Positions 32,460 to 44,261 are shown, counted from the first letter of the stretch. The stretch is 64,000 nucleotides of DNA from Alviniconcha marisindica (GCA_018857735.1 JABMCL010003058.1:72001-136000), one strand, 5' to 3'. Made by a program: numbers and translations. The notes: generated by a model from the letters alone, not told the origin.

Positions 32460-32924
32460 AAAGTGTGTGTGTGTGTAATTGTGTATACATTGTTGAAAAA
32501 GACATGGGGGGAAAAAAGTGTGTATAACTGTGTATACATTGTAGAAAAGAAGAAAAGAAGAAAACAGAAAAGTGTGTGTGTGTGTGTAACTGTGTAACAT
32601 GTGCATGTGTGGCAGGTCGATGTGGTATTTTGTATGTACAATGTACATACATAGAAAATTGTATAGATTCAGTGTATAATAGTATCTCATTTATGTAGGC
32701 ATAATTAGACTGCAGTACGACCAGCCAATCTGTGTGTGTATTTGAACACTTTTATAACACTTTGTTGTGACACACCATTTTGCGACCATATTTCTGTACA
32801 AAAGCTTTCAAGTTAACAAGTAGGTACTTCAGACAGTGTTTTTTGGGGTTTATATTAACTTTCTCTGTTGATTTGAGAACAGTATTGAGACTGTCAGTGT
32901 ATGACTGAGGATACGTTTGCTGCA

Positions 32925-33665
32925 GTAACATTACATTGTCATGTGGCATGTACCAGTGTCTTATGAAGGATGAGTTTGCTGCAGTAACATTTCATCATCA
33001 TGTGGCATGTACCAGTGTCTGATGAAGGATGAGTTTACTACAGTAACATTACATTGTCATGTGGCATGTACCAGTGTCTGATGAAGGATGAGTGCTGCAG
33101 TAACATTACATCGTCATGTGGCATGTACCAGTGTCTTATGAAGGATGAGTTTGCTGCAGTAACATTACATCGTCATGTGGCATGTACCAGTGTCTGATGA
33201 AGGATGAGTTTACTACAGTAACACTACATCGTCATGTGGCATGTACCAGTGTCTAATGAAGGATGAGTTTACTACAATAACATTACATCGTCATGTGGCA
33301 TGTGCCATTGTCTGATGAAGGATGAGTTTACTACAGTAACATTACATCGTCATATGGCATGTACCAGTGTCTGATGAAGGATGAGTTTACTACAGTAACA
33401 TTACATCGTCATGTGGCATATACCATTGTCTGATGAAAGAGGAGTTTGCTACAGTAACATTGCATTCTGTCATATGGCATGTACCAGTGTCTGATGAAGG
33501 GTGAGTTTGCTACAGTAACATTACAATCTGTCATGGCATGTATCAGTGTATGATTAAGGATGAGTCGGCTAAGTACTGTAACATCACATCCTGTCATATG
33601 GCATGTATCAGTGTACAATTAAGGATGAGTTTGCAACACTAACATAACATCCTGTCACATGGCAA
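32925..33665 (+). repeat. About 59-bp minisatellite, about 12 copies
   Basis: The unit is CATGTGGCATGTACCAGTGT, then CTGATGAAGGATGAGTTTAC and TACAGTAACATTACATCGT. Copies become diverged after about 33430. Confidence 0.95.
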
Positions 33666-33857
33666 TTGTACCCAAGCACACCCTGCTGTAACTGTGGAAG
33701 AAAGGGGGGGTGGGGTGGGGGGAGGAGGACTGAGCTGTCTTCATTATGTTGGTTTTTCATGTGCATCACCGTATGGGCTGTGTAGTCTAATGTTAATTAA
33801 GCAAATGTGTCATCTGGTGCCATCATTATGTTCATTTGCACATAATTTGGTTTGATG

Positions 33858-33860
33858 CTC

Positions 33861-33894
<34 letters not shown>

Positions 33895-34030
33895 ACGTGC
33901 ACATGCACTCTCTCTGTTTCTCTCTGTCTCCGTCTCTGTCTCTGTCTCTCTCGTGCATGTGCACATGCACTCTGTCTGTTTCTCTGTGTCTCTCTGTCTC
34001 CATCTCTGTCTCTGTCTCTCTCACACACTC
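33858..34030 (+). repeat. TC-rich simple repeat, duplicated
   Basis: CTCTCTCTC and CTGTCTCTGTCTC runs, with a duplicated GTGCAYATGCACTCTCTCTG block at about 33898 and 33953. It is the only long tract with pyrimidines on the plus strand. Confidence 0.9.
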
Positions 34031-34405
34031 TCAGTGGCTCATGTGGAAAACAAAATCACATTAATTCATATAATTAATGTCAGGCATATAGGTACAAGGT
34101 TATTAATCGGTAAACAAACAGAATGAGCCACAAAATATTAGTTAGTAAAGGCTTGAGTGACATTTGATAACACTGCTACTAATGATTTGCATAAATTTAT
34201 ACTGCTTGATACCATGGTAACTTCTGGCACATACACGACAGTACTCCGCTCCATTCCAAGTCTTTCAGTTCAAATCAGAACAGAGACGGAAAGTATAGAA
34301 TGAGAAGACAACAACTCTGAGGCAATCTTTTGCACTTTACACACATGTAGACTTATGAAATTGAACACTTGCAATCAATGATTTTGTTTTAGAATTTTCA
34401 CACTT

Positions 34406-34715
34406 AATCAACACACAAGGGAGTTAATTAGCTCTCAGAAGATGTCACACAAACGCAACCACAAAAACCTTAGTTGCCTACAGTAACTCACCTGGCATGC
34501 GAGTAAATACAAGCTACATAAACTCAGCCAGAGGTACATCCTCAAATGTACCTCTGGTGGAGTTCACGTAGCTTGTATTTACTCACCTGGCTGGTCAAAG
34601 TTACTGTAGGAGACTCGGGTCTTTGTTGTGTTTCTGTGATGTGGTTTTTAGCCCTAATCAACTCCCTTGCGTGCTGATTTAGCACAAGCGCTCTGGGCCT
34701 TTCTGTGTTTCAGAT
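34406..34715. mobile_element. Fold-back MITE, copy C
   Basis: The left arm starts AATCAACACACAAGGGAGTT. The inner arms (AAATACAAGCTACATAAACTC and GAGTTCACGTAGCTTGTATTT; GAGGTACATCC and GGATGTACCTC-type pairing) form a long hairpin around 34535. The right side adds GCACAAGCGCTCTGGGCCTT TCTGTGTTTCAGAT, the inverse of the left end of copies A and B. Confidence 0.85.
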
Positions 34716-35574
34716 CATTTCCAGACTTAGTTTTGTTGGTGACAAATAGCGGGACTGGCTGCTCACAACATTGAGTGTTCTACCAGAACCTTGCTGCCGG
34801 AAAAGCTTCAGTACCTCTGCTTGATTACTTACCCGCCACACAAACTGTCTCTTTGATGTGGAGTACAAAATTTGCGTGCTTGCATCATCTGCGGTACAAG
34901 ATCAAAGAGGCTGTGGGCAACTGTTGGGCCAGCTGTGACGCTGAGTTGTAGTAGAATCTCTCTAGTGCTACAAGATCCAAACACATGAAAGGTTCAAAAG
35001 AATGATATTTATTAGGACAAAACACAACATGCTAGTTTTGAGGGTAATCAGTTCAGTTCAAGATGGTATCCATGCGCTCAGAAAAGCCCACATGCGCTTG
35101 ACCCCGTCTCTCAGAAGTTTCCCCAACGTTGCCTTTGAAATGGTTCCAATGTTTGTCTGACAGATGATGGCCCTCTCTTGTCCTTTCAAGGAAATTTGTC
35201 TAGCGCATCCTCCTTCCATGCCTCTCTCCTCCAGGCAATTGATGGTAATCCCCTTTATCAAGCTACAAAACGACACTTAACAGTTAAACTGAAAAAAGAG
35301 AGAAATTTAGAACTAAGAGTCGTATCTGCTGTTGGTTGAACTGTGTTGTTTTTGTGGGAAGAATGCGTGTTTTGCAGTCCAGTCCTGCTAACTGTCACTG
35401 ACACGAGACAATTCCCGGTAGTAAAATCAACAGAGGATTTTGAAACCAAATCCTCGACTTAGAATATTTATTTTGATCTCTGACTCTGCTAGTGTTACCT
35501 GCTGGAGACTGGCCAGCCTTCTTTGGCAAGGGATGTTTTGAAAGGCTAGCTGCTTTAACACAGATTCTCTCTAG
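34716..35574. other. Spacer between fold-back element and 69-bp array
   Basis: No gene is recognised. The segment 35040-35125 resembles 2385-2470 (TTCAAGATGGTATC … CTCAGAAGTTT), suggesting an unclassified dispersed repeat. Confidence 0.45.
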
Positions 35575-35661
35575 TGCTTTCCTCCAGGGGATGACAGTAT
35601 AAAGTGAAAGCTTTCTCTCACCCTGGCCTCCTGGGATCTCAGTGTTTCTAGGGGATGACAG
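35575..35661 (+). repeat. Left remnant of the 69-bp minisatellite
   Basis: About 1.2 units (TTTCTCTCACCCTGGCCTCC, TGGGATCTCAGTGTTTCTAG, GGGATGACAGTA) end exactly where the MITE at 35662 begins. The array resumes at about 36173. Confidence 0.85.
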
Positions 35662-36172
35662 TATTGGGCGATTCAGCGAACCTGGTTTGCTAGAGTGAAT
35701 GCGCTTTGTAATCTTTCGCACAAGAAGTCGCGAGAGATCGCAGCGCACTTCCAGGCCGATTTCTGAGTAGGCGTTACTTCACGCTGTGTATAACAGTGGA
35801 AGTTGAACCTAGAATCGCGAAGCAGTACAAATGCTAATACAGTTGCACTTGCAAAAATTACCGTGGAAACAGGATGGAGGGGGGGGGGGGAAAGTGACTT
35901 TGCGTCATTTTTTTGCTGACCAGAAGATCGCGAGTTCGTAGAAGAAAATGCATTTTGGGGCATCCTATAGCATGAGCAACAAGTTATTGCTTATTGCCAG
36001 ACACATTATGACTACGGACCTCCAAAAATGCCTTTAAAGTTGGCAGTGTAAAATTTGCAAATTCACTGTCACCACCTTCCATTGTGAAGAAAGTACGCAC
36101 CGGAAGTAAAAGCAGCCAAGGGACTTAAGCAATGGCAGGCAAAAGTCAAGGGAGTTAACAACCCTGCCTGAA
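35662..36172 (+). mobile_element. TA-flanked MITE, copy 1 (right end deleted)
   Basis: It starts TATTGGGCGATTCAG and runs to GCCTGAA. It aligns along its length with copy 2 at 49331-49855, at roughly 85-90% by eye. The last terminal bases (CCACCCAATA) and adjoining array bases are missing. It interrupts a 69-bp array at GACAGTA|TAGTG. Confidence 0.85.
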
Positions 36173-36720
36173 TTACACAAAGGCTTTCTCTCCACTCAGT
36201 CTCCTGGGATCTCAGTGTTTCTAGGGGATGACAGTATAGTGTTACACGAAGGCTTTCTCTCCACTCAGTCTCCTGGGATCTCAGTGTTTCTAGGGGATGA
36301 CAGTATAGTGCTACACGAAGGCTTTCTCTCCACTCAGTCTCCTGGGATCTCAGTGTTTCTAGGGGATGACAGTATAGTGTTACACGAAGGCTTTCTCTTC
36401 ACTCAGTCTCCTGGGATCTCAGTGTTTCTAGGGGATGACAGTATAGTGTTACACGAAGGCTTTCTCTCCACTCAATCTCCTGGGATCTCAGTGTTTCTAG
36501 GGGATGACAGTATAGTGTTACACGAAGGCTTTCTCTTCACTCAGTCTCCTGGGATTTCAGTGTTGTAGGGGATGACAGTATAGTGTTACGTGAAGGTTTT
36601 CTCTCCACTCGGTCTCCTGGGATCTCAGTGTTTCTAGGGGATGACAGTATAGTGTTACGTGAAGGCCTTCTCTCCTCCCAGCCTCCTGGGATTTCAGAAC
36701 TCCCACAGAGACAACTTGTG
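36173..36720 (+). repeat. 69-bp minisatellite, about 8 copies
   Basis: The unit is AGGCTTTCTCTCCACTCAGT, CTCCTGGGATCTCAGTGTTT, CTAGGGGATGACAGTATAGT, GTTACACGA. Because 69 is divisible by three, a 117-codon frame repeating FLGDDSIVLHEGFLSTQSPG stays open. There is no other sign of coding. Confidence 0.95.
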
Positions 36721-39339
36721 GTTACACAAGTCTAATGTGTTCAGTCAGTTTACTGAGAGGGAAGGAGTTCTGGAGTTCTGGAAGACCTTGAGTCTGTTTA
36801 TTTTACCGATGTAAACATCTGAAAAACCAGTCCCTTCACTTTGGGCATTGGAGCCTCCAATTTCGATTGTCTGAAATTGGACTATTGGTCTGTGAAGGCT
36901 AGCTAACTCCAACTATCTCAGAGTGTCACTTGCATTCTGCCTGTTCATGATTCTTGGACAGGACTTCGAATTTGGCTTGTTGTCGGGTACTGGTAATGCG
37001 AGATGTGTCAGGTAAATATTATGTAAATAACATTTTCACCCAAGTGAACATGAAAGCAAATTGAAAGGCAATTTGTATTTTGTGATTTGCATTTTAAGTT
37101 CTTGTGACTTAATAAAGTGTGGTGTATTTGTTACAGTATTAGTTTTCAGGCCGCTGCAAAATTGTGAAGTCACGAAGAGCTGTGATAATTTTGATGTACA
37201 GTGTATTCATTTTGGTTTCAGTGAGATTTTGTCATTACTTGTGAAGTTGTAAACTGTCCATGTGCAGAGATGTGTTCGCAAAAAATAGCACAAGCAGGTA
37301 TATGCATATGTAGATACACACCCTTTAATGATACACACCCATAGACACACCCAACACACCATACTCAGCAACAGAAGCAGGTATTCATATATTGTTATAC
37401 AAACACACATCCCTTTAGTTTACACATGTGTACATACAGAAAACAAAAACAAAGAAGCATTCATACACAGTTGCACACCCTTTATTGTAACATGTAAAGA
37501 TGTATACATGGTAACTAGCAAACAGGTGTGCATTTATGTGTATCCTTTAATGTTGTGCCAAAGAACAACCACACACACACACACACACACATGCATGCAG
37601 ACACGCATGCATGCACACACACACACACGCGCACGCACGCACACTTTTTGCTGATGTAGATACACATGAGGTATGTGATTTATATGCATGCGACATTTAA
37701 CTGATTGCATGGATATGTTGTGGATACCTTGAGTGTACAATGTATTTGAATAATCATAACCCTTGACATAATTGGTTATTGGTACAGTTCCTGCCTATTT
37801 AACAAATCTTCATGTTGCCATTTCATGGGTTTGGTTAAGCAAGATATTTAGATCTATATGATAATTACCCCTGTTGCAGTTAGGGTGCTGTGGAACTTTT
37901 TTCTTCTTCTTCTATCCTCTTGAGGCATAAAGTAATGTGTCGTAATCAGCACACCTGACTTGTGATTTGACTCATTTTGTTTCACCCAGGTATCTGTGGG
38001 TGAGTTATCTATACAGTACAGTGTACACGAGTTTTGACAATGTGTGTATTTCATTTTAGGCTAGGACATTCTTGCCGCATTGACACTTTCGGGCATTTTC
38101 ATGTTTGTTTTGGTTGTGTTGGATACTTGAGGCTGTGCGTCACCATGATGGAACCTGTGTGGTTGACTGTGTGTGAAATGTCAAGTGATTAACTAGACTA
38201 TGACGAAAACCAAGACCATGCATGTACTGCTCTTTTTGATTTTGGTGTTCATTCAAGGAAGAGAACTAAATGGTGACAGAAATGGCCATGTGGGCTTTTT
38301 GTTGGACACTGTTGAAGTGTGACATCCGTTGAAGCTCTACCTGTACATACCGGTTTCGATGACCATGATGGTGGGCCTTGCTTAGTTCAAGGCCACAGGT
38401 GTGTCAGTGAAAACTGGTTACTGTATTTTCTCATTAATAAGTTTTTACCATTGAATTATTTATTTTTTATTATTATTTAAGAAAAACATTTTTTGACACT
38501 GTAAATGTGATAGACATCAGCTTTTGCAAAATAGTAGTACATGTTGAGCGTAGCAGCTGACACCACTTCTTGCCTATGACTTCATCGCAGTTTTAAGGTT
38601 GCAGAGACATTCATGTGTTCAAACTGAAAGTTCTGAAGTTCTTATTCAGTCAACTTCAAACATGGTATGCTTGCTAAGTACATGGACTAGATCACGAATA
38701 GGATGCTTTTTGCTTTTGATTGTTATACAAAGTAGATACTTAGTGCACTTCCTGACCTGAAGCAAAGACATAACCTCGGCCTTTTCCTTTCAGACCTTGT
38801 ACGATTATAGAGCTCTGCTTGTTTATTCCACGTTTGATCTCCTCTCTTGCTTTTTTGCCTAGTCTTCTAGCTCTTTACGTACTTCATTGTTTTCTTCTGC
38901 TAATGGTCCGTTCTCCTGACTTTTCTCCAAAAACATTCTGCATATTTTTCTTAAGAGGTAGGCCTTTTGTTTTTTCTTTTTCTTTTCGTATGGCTCTTGT
39001 TGAGCAGCTAGGAGATGATATTTGGTTGGTGGAATGTGCAGCCTGCTTGGATTATTTATATAACACTGGTATTTACCATTATGCATTCATATAACATTTG
39101 TTAATTGAAAAAAAGTTTGATTCTTTCTGTCCATTCCTTTTTGGGTATTTTTCTTTAATCTGGTATTAATAAATCAGATGGAATGGTCGATGATACCATC
39201 ATGTCCTAGGCTGACATGCTTTTTTTGACATTGGCAATACTGGAGAGACTAACTCTTCAAAAATTTATGTTTGATGTTTGTGTGTGTGTCTGTTTTGTTT
39301 TATATTTGTGTAGGGATTGTTTTCATAGATTTGACTGGA
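36721..39339. other. Spacer without recognisable genes
   Basis: It contains (AC)n patches at 37571-37590 and 37614-37640, AT-rich unique sequence and an isolated AATAAA at 37111. No coding family was recognised on either strand. Confidence 0.45.
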
Positions 39340-39344
39340 GACAG

Positions 39345-39652
39345 GGTTCGTGGATGAGAAGAGTTTTGAAATGTTTGTTTGCTTTTGACCTTTGACCATC
39401 CAGGGGTGAACCTGTGCACTTGACAGGACATCAAATTCCAGTTAATATGACCTTGCCCTTACTTCAAGGCTACGGGGACATTGATCTAGTCTGGCTTTGT
39501 ATGAGAAGAGTTTTGAATTGTTTATTTGCTTTTGACCTTTGACCATCCAGGGGTGACCCAGTGCAGTTCACAGGACATCAAATTCCAATTAATATGACCT
39601 TGCCTTTACTTCAAGGCCACGGGGACATTGACCTAGTTTGGCTTTGTATGGT
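39345..39652 (+). repeat. Direct duplication of about 158 bp with TGACCTT motifs
   Basis: GAGAAGAGTTTTGAAATGTT, GACCTTTGACCATCCAGGGG and AATATGACCTTGCCCTTACT recur about 158 bp later with few changes (first unit near 39356, second near 39508). Confidence 0.85.
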
Positions 39653-39971
39653 TGTTAGCAAACATTGTCAAGATGATGTACAGTATGCAGGTATTTAATG
39701 GAAGCAAGTGACATTTCCAAACTGTTAAAAAAGAAAAAGAAACTGTTAGTACTTGAATCTTGGCTTTTAGTCACAGAGAGTTTAGGTACAATCTTCCAAC
39801 CTTTGTGATGGCCTCCCTCCATTGAGCTATGGGGACAGTTTAGGTACAATCTTCCAACCTTTGCTTTGTGGTAGCCTCCCTCTGTAGAGCTATCCAAGTA
39901 AGATCTGGTGAACTTTGCATGGTGATAACCTTCACTGAGTTTTTTGTTTGTTGCTGTCACACTCCTTTTGG

Positions 39972-39995
39972 TGACCTTGACCAAATTCAAGGTCA
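39972..39995. repeat. TGACCTTGA…TCAAGGTCA palindrome
   Basis: Two inverted TCAAGGTCA words are separated by six bases. Each equals the extended half-site bound by ERR/FTZ-F1-type nuclear receptors. The same palindrome type is also common in invertebrate dispersed repeats, so a regulatory role is not claimed. Confidence 0.45.
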
Positions 39996-40471
39996 CAGTA
40001 GCAGCTGACAGATGAGACTTGCAAGTATAAATGTTTTCTTCACAGGTTCCTGTCCAGTTCATGGTTTATTTGATTAAAATATTGGCAGTATATAATAATA
40101 TGGACATAATCATAATGCTTTAAGTAACTGTTTCTTTAAGGAAGGTGGATGGACATAATTGTAAAGATCTGCCTCAGCAGAATCCTTAATGTTAGTGTTT
40201 TGTCAAATGTTATTTAAATGAAATCTTTGAAAAACTGCATGATTTTACTTTCTTTCAATCCCAACATGATCCAACCAGTTTTGTGCCCATCACAGTCTTC
40301 AGGTAACAGGATAGTTTTGAAAAAATTGCAAAAGTTCTGTTCCATTTTGAATGCAAGTCATCCGAGTGTTCGCCCTTCTTGTTTTAATGTGCATTTCTGA
40401 TTGTGTTGATTGGCATGGAGTTTTTGTTGCGTTTATGGTAATAAATCCTATCTCAGTTTAACTGACTGTTG

Positions 40472-40475
40472 CAGT

Positions 40476-40518
<43 letters not shown>
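40472..40518 (+). repeat. (GT)n microsatellite
   Basis: A GT run of about 45 bp. Confidence 0.97.
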
Positions 40519-40521
<3 letters not shown>

Positions 40522-40804
40522 CATGTGTGTATGTGTGGTATACTTTTTTGTTTCATATGGTGTTTTCCTGGTGGGAAATTGGGGTCCTTTCCCTGAGTAA
40601 AAAACATCTCCTAATACCTATTTACCATGCCACCCAACAGCTAGTTCATCTTTAAATTGGGTAGAATTTCGACACAATCTTACTGTGACATTTCCCCCCT
40701 ACCGAGCCATTTGTAATGTGTACACACCAGAAGAATCACAGTTTGCCGTATACAGGAGACGTCTGCTTGTCCCCAGTAATGTGTCTAGGGTTGCTGTTAT
40801 TTAC

Positions 40805-41270
40805 GGGGATAGCTCAGTGGTTAGTGCGCCAGACTCATGATTGAAAGGTTGTGGTTTTTGAGTCCCTGCAGGAACGGCGGGAGAATTTTCTTCTCCAGGG
40901 TCAACTTTCTGTGCTGACTCTATTTTCAGTATCTGTTCCACCCCCATGTTACCACAGTAGCACACAAAAGATCCTGGTCATTCTGCCAAAAGTGCAGATG
41001 GCAGGTTACAGCTAAGCACGCATGTGCCTTATGTATGTGCCTTTGCTTGATGTGACATGGTGCATGGTTGTATGGTGTACGCAGAACATGCCAAGACAGC
41101 AGCAGTTTCATGTGGCACCAGCCATGCCAGAGCTGTAAGTACACCACTTTGGTGGATAGTCAAAAACGCGCTATAAAAAGCTAGTCACTCATGCAGAATC
41201 ACATGTGAGTGCAGTGAGTCTGCTTGAGAGTGGAAAATAGCACTATATAAAAGTGATCAACAACTTGAGA
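40805..41270 (+). mobile_element. tRNA-derived SINE, full or near full length
   Basis: The head GGGGATAGCTCAGTGGTTAG has a good RNA polymerase III A box (TAGCTCAGTGG). A degraded B box follows (GGTTGTGGTTTTTGAGTCC). The body matches the fragment at 27681-27846. The end has CGCGCTATAAAAAGCTAGTC and a second similar word (CACTATATAAAAGTGATCAAC). It is not a functional tRNA: it lacks a complete acceptor stem. Confidence 0.8.
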
Positions 41271-43239
41271 CTGTTTACGCTTCTTTTTGAGGACACGTTT
41301 GCTGTCATTTACTAGAGACTTTTTACACTTTTTTCTGAGGATACGATTACTGTCATTTACTCAAGTTGTTCACTTGTTCCCAGTAGAAAGCTTTTGCCGT
41401 TTACTTAAAATGTGTTCATCCACAATAGTGAGCATAGGGCTGAGGACGTTTGCTTGAGACATTTGCTTGTTCTCAGTCCTAAGAATAGGGGGTCGACTGT
41501 TTACTTGAGACGCCTATAGGGACCCAGTAGCAATTTTACACTCAGAGGCACCCAACTACACGCAGGCTGTACACACAAAACACTTACACGCACACTGACA
41601 CATACACACTGCGACAGTGCACACACACTGCACGCACACACACACACAATGGCCGCACACACACACATGTGTACGCGCACACACACTGCCTGCACACACA
41701 ACAACACTGACACAGTTACATGCGCACGCAGACTGACAGACAGACAGACAGACACACACACACACATGCACGATTCACACAGGAAGAGCAAAAGGCAGAC
41801 TGAAAGACTTTTTCTCTTTATTGAAGTTTGAACAGTACTTGGTGTGGGGAGAAAACTGTCAGTGTGAGAGACGCGTGAACCAAATGACAGCCTCTTCCCA
41901 CCCACCAACCACACAATACAACAGAATGACTGAGTGAGTGAGTGAGTTTTGAAAGAACAACAACATTGACACCGGGGTGGAACATCTCCCACCCCAGCCA
42001 TATACATCATCACTATCTGCAACCGGCACAATTTATTCAGCTTCGTTCACAACTGGAGGGACTCCTTCAAAAAAGAACAAGAAGCTGGAGTCTCCTCCCC
42101 TGCTACAAAAGCACAAGCCAGTCTCTGTGCTCCACCTTTGTCAGGTGCGCAGCCATCCAGCGATGAAGATGTTCTGAATAAATTTCTACGAAGCACAATG
42201 CACAAAAGAACAGTGACGTTGAACTGGATTCAATGTCCAAGAAAATGTATCACATGATGCTGAAAAGTGAAGCCACATAACAATGCAATGGCAGATACTT
42301 TCTTCAGAAAAGCAACTCTTGGCATGGGTTACAGTTTAAAGGCAAAACAGTCTACCGCTTCCTTCTTGTGTAAAATAGGGTGCTGCAACTGGAGCAAAAA
42401 AAGCACACACACAAAAAAAGAAAAAAAAGCATGGAGTGCTGTTCGTACTTTGTACTGTATTTCTATTGTCAGGCTTTCATTTCGCTTCAAATTTTAATGT
42501 GTAATTTCCAGTGATGTGTTACTGTTTATGCAGTAAAACATAAATAAAAAGCTTTTAGTTTTTATATACTTTCAACGCACACTTTAATCAAAATAAATCT
42601 AAAAAATATTGACTGAAAACAAATATGCGGCACTGCTGTTGCTTCAGTATGAGACTTGCTCTCACCGTAATTGCAAATATTTTAATGATAATGGGTAACC
42701 TGTCTGTGACTGCATTTATACTAAAACTAAAAGACTGACATTCAAGTGAATAATAACTGAATGAAACTAATTAGGTACCACCTTCCCCTCCACCAAAATG
42801 CAGTCATCATTCCATCAATACCAAAAATATCACAGCACCCCTATGACGATATTATACAGCAAGATTACACTCATTAGACAACCAAATGTGTGATAAAATA
42901 ATGTTATCAACTCTCTCATAGTACTATATCAAATACCAATGGTGATTTTAAAGGACGCATTTAAAAAATAAATTGCACATAGACTAACAAACATCACCAG
43001 TGTCTATTTCATAAATAAAGAGTGTTATAAAGAAGAAGGATTCCACAACTGAAAACACTGTGACCAATGAGTCTTGCACATCAGACCTCTTTACCCTAAT
43101 TACTCAGTCACACAAGCTGCAGGAAAGGATTTACAACACATTCTGATCAATTTAATTTACACCTGACCAAATTAACTCACTGTTTATTCTTTTGATCAAA
43201 TACATGAACCACATGAATACATGAACCGGGCAGTTTTAG
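41271..43239. other. Spacer without recognisable genes
   Basis: CA-rich patches lie at 41570-41765, and an AATAAA on the minus strand at 41822-41817 sits beside a T-rich run. No family was recognised in the open frames here. Confidence 0.45.
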
Positions 43240-43254
43240 TGCATGAAAGCCAAC

Positions 43255-43530
43255 CCAACTAACACCTTATCCTTTGTCCCTTACACAGTTTCAATGCATG
43301 AAAGCCAGCCCAGCTAACAACTTATCCTTTGTCCCTTAGACAGTTTCAATGCATGAAAACCAACTCAACTAACAACTTATCCTTTGTCCCTGAGACAGTT
43401 TCAATGCATGAAAACCAACTCAACTAACACCTTATCCTTTGTCCCTCAACCCAACTAACACCTTATCCTTTGTCCCTTAGACAGTTTCAAAGCATGAAAA
43501 CCAACCCAGCTAACACCTTATCCTTTATTA
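43255..43530 (+). repeat. 56-bp minisatellite, about 5 copies
   Basis: The unit is GACAGTTTCAATGCATGAAA, ACCAACTCAACTAACAACTT, ATCCTTTGTCCCTTA. It is clearly related to the array at 44262-44735. Confidence 0.93.
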
Positions 43531-43925
43531 GCTTCATCATTTGTCATTAGCTTATGCCACCAGGGCCACTAGCAAGGTGTCCTGTCCTAGGCAAACAGCT
43601 GGAACTTGTACATTACAACATTCCATGGCTGGGTTGCTGCAAATGGGTCTATTTTTGGAGGTGGTGTGGCATGAACTGATGACAGAAAGTGCTGAAGCAG
43701 ACAGAAAAGACAACTGTTCAGCTGCATGAACAAGACTATTCAAATTATTGATCGCACAAGCCAGACTTTGTTAAAAATGATTCAGCATGTGAACTAGACT
43801 GTATCAAAATCATTCATTGCCTGAACGAGACCGATGAAATGATACATTAATTTTCAGCACCTTATTGCTGTACACTCAAATTTTGCTGCTGTGAAGATGA
43901 ATAAGACTTGCGTCTGAAGACGTAT

Positions 43926-44226
43926 TGGTTGGTTAAATTTGTTTAACGTTAAGTTGTCTCCGAAGAGGTACTGGCGGGGACCAAGATCCCATGAGGCAAA
44001 GGAAGACTAAGACTATACCTAATGCTACACTGTCACCACCAGAGTGATTATGCATTAAGATGGGCAGCAGTGAGCCATTTTAATGTTTCATTAATTGTGA
44101 GGGGCAAGGTCACAAAGACAGCGTCCATAAAACACAACTTTTGAAGAGAAAGGAGAGCTGAAGTGGAACTGAACTCAGGTTTAACTGCTTACCAGCCTAA
44201 TGCCTAACTGCTGGGCCATGCCGGAC
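43926..44226 (-). mobile_element. tRNA-derived SINE (second family), minus strand
   Basis: Read on the minus strand, it begins CCGGCATGGCCCAGCAGTTA, an A-box-like tRNA head, followed by AAACCTGAGTTCAGTTCC (weak B box). It ends TTAACGTTAAACAAATTTAA CCAACCAAT, the usual AAC-rich SINE tail. It lies between two related minisatellite arrays. Confidence 0.72.
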
Positions 44227-44261
44227 AAAGTTTCCCTGTGTGTAAAAGACAATTGAACTTA

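Larger units (their letters stand above)
29468..32924 (+). other. NEURL2 3' UTR and downstream region
   Basis: No further coding exon is recognised. It holds a poly-A run at 29896-29915 and a degenerate tandem repeat of about 50 bp at 29994-30196 (ATGCAGAGGAAGAAAATTGT, about 4 copies). It also holds a 63-bp duplication at 30598-30716 (AGTAGATTGACAGGGTC), a SINE tail at 31248-31288, and poly-C and (AC)n tracts at 31899-32107. Confidence 0.55.

Noticed and set aside
32925..33665. CRISPR-like arrays (also 16626-17228 and 62905-63470)
   Set aside because: Units are head-to-tail tandem repeats with no unique spacers, in a eukaryotic genome.
36215..36568. 117-codon repeat protein (FLGDDSIVLHEGF…)
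   Set aside because: It is a translation of the 69-bp minisatellite. The same array is broken by a MITE and has frame-breaking units at its edges.
40805..40870. Functional tRNA gene
   Set aside because: Only the 5' half resembles a tRNA. The B box is degraded and the acceptor stem cannot close, so it is the head of a SINE.
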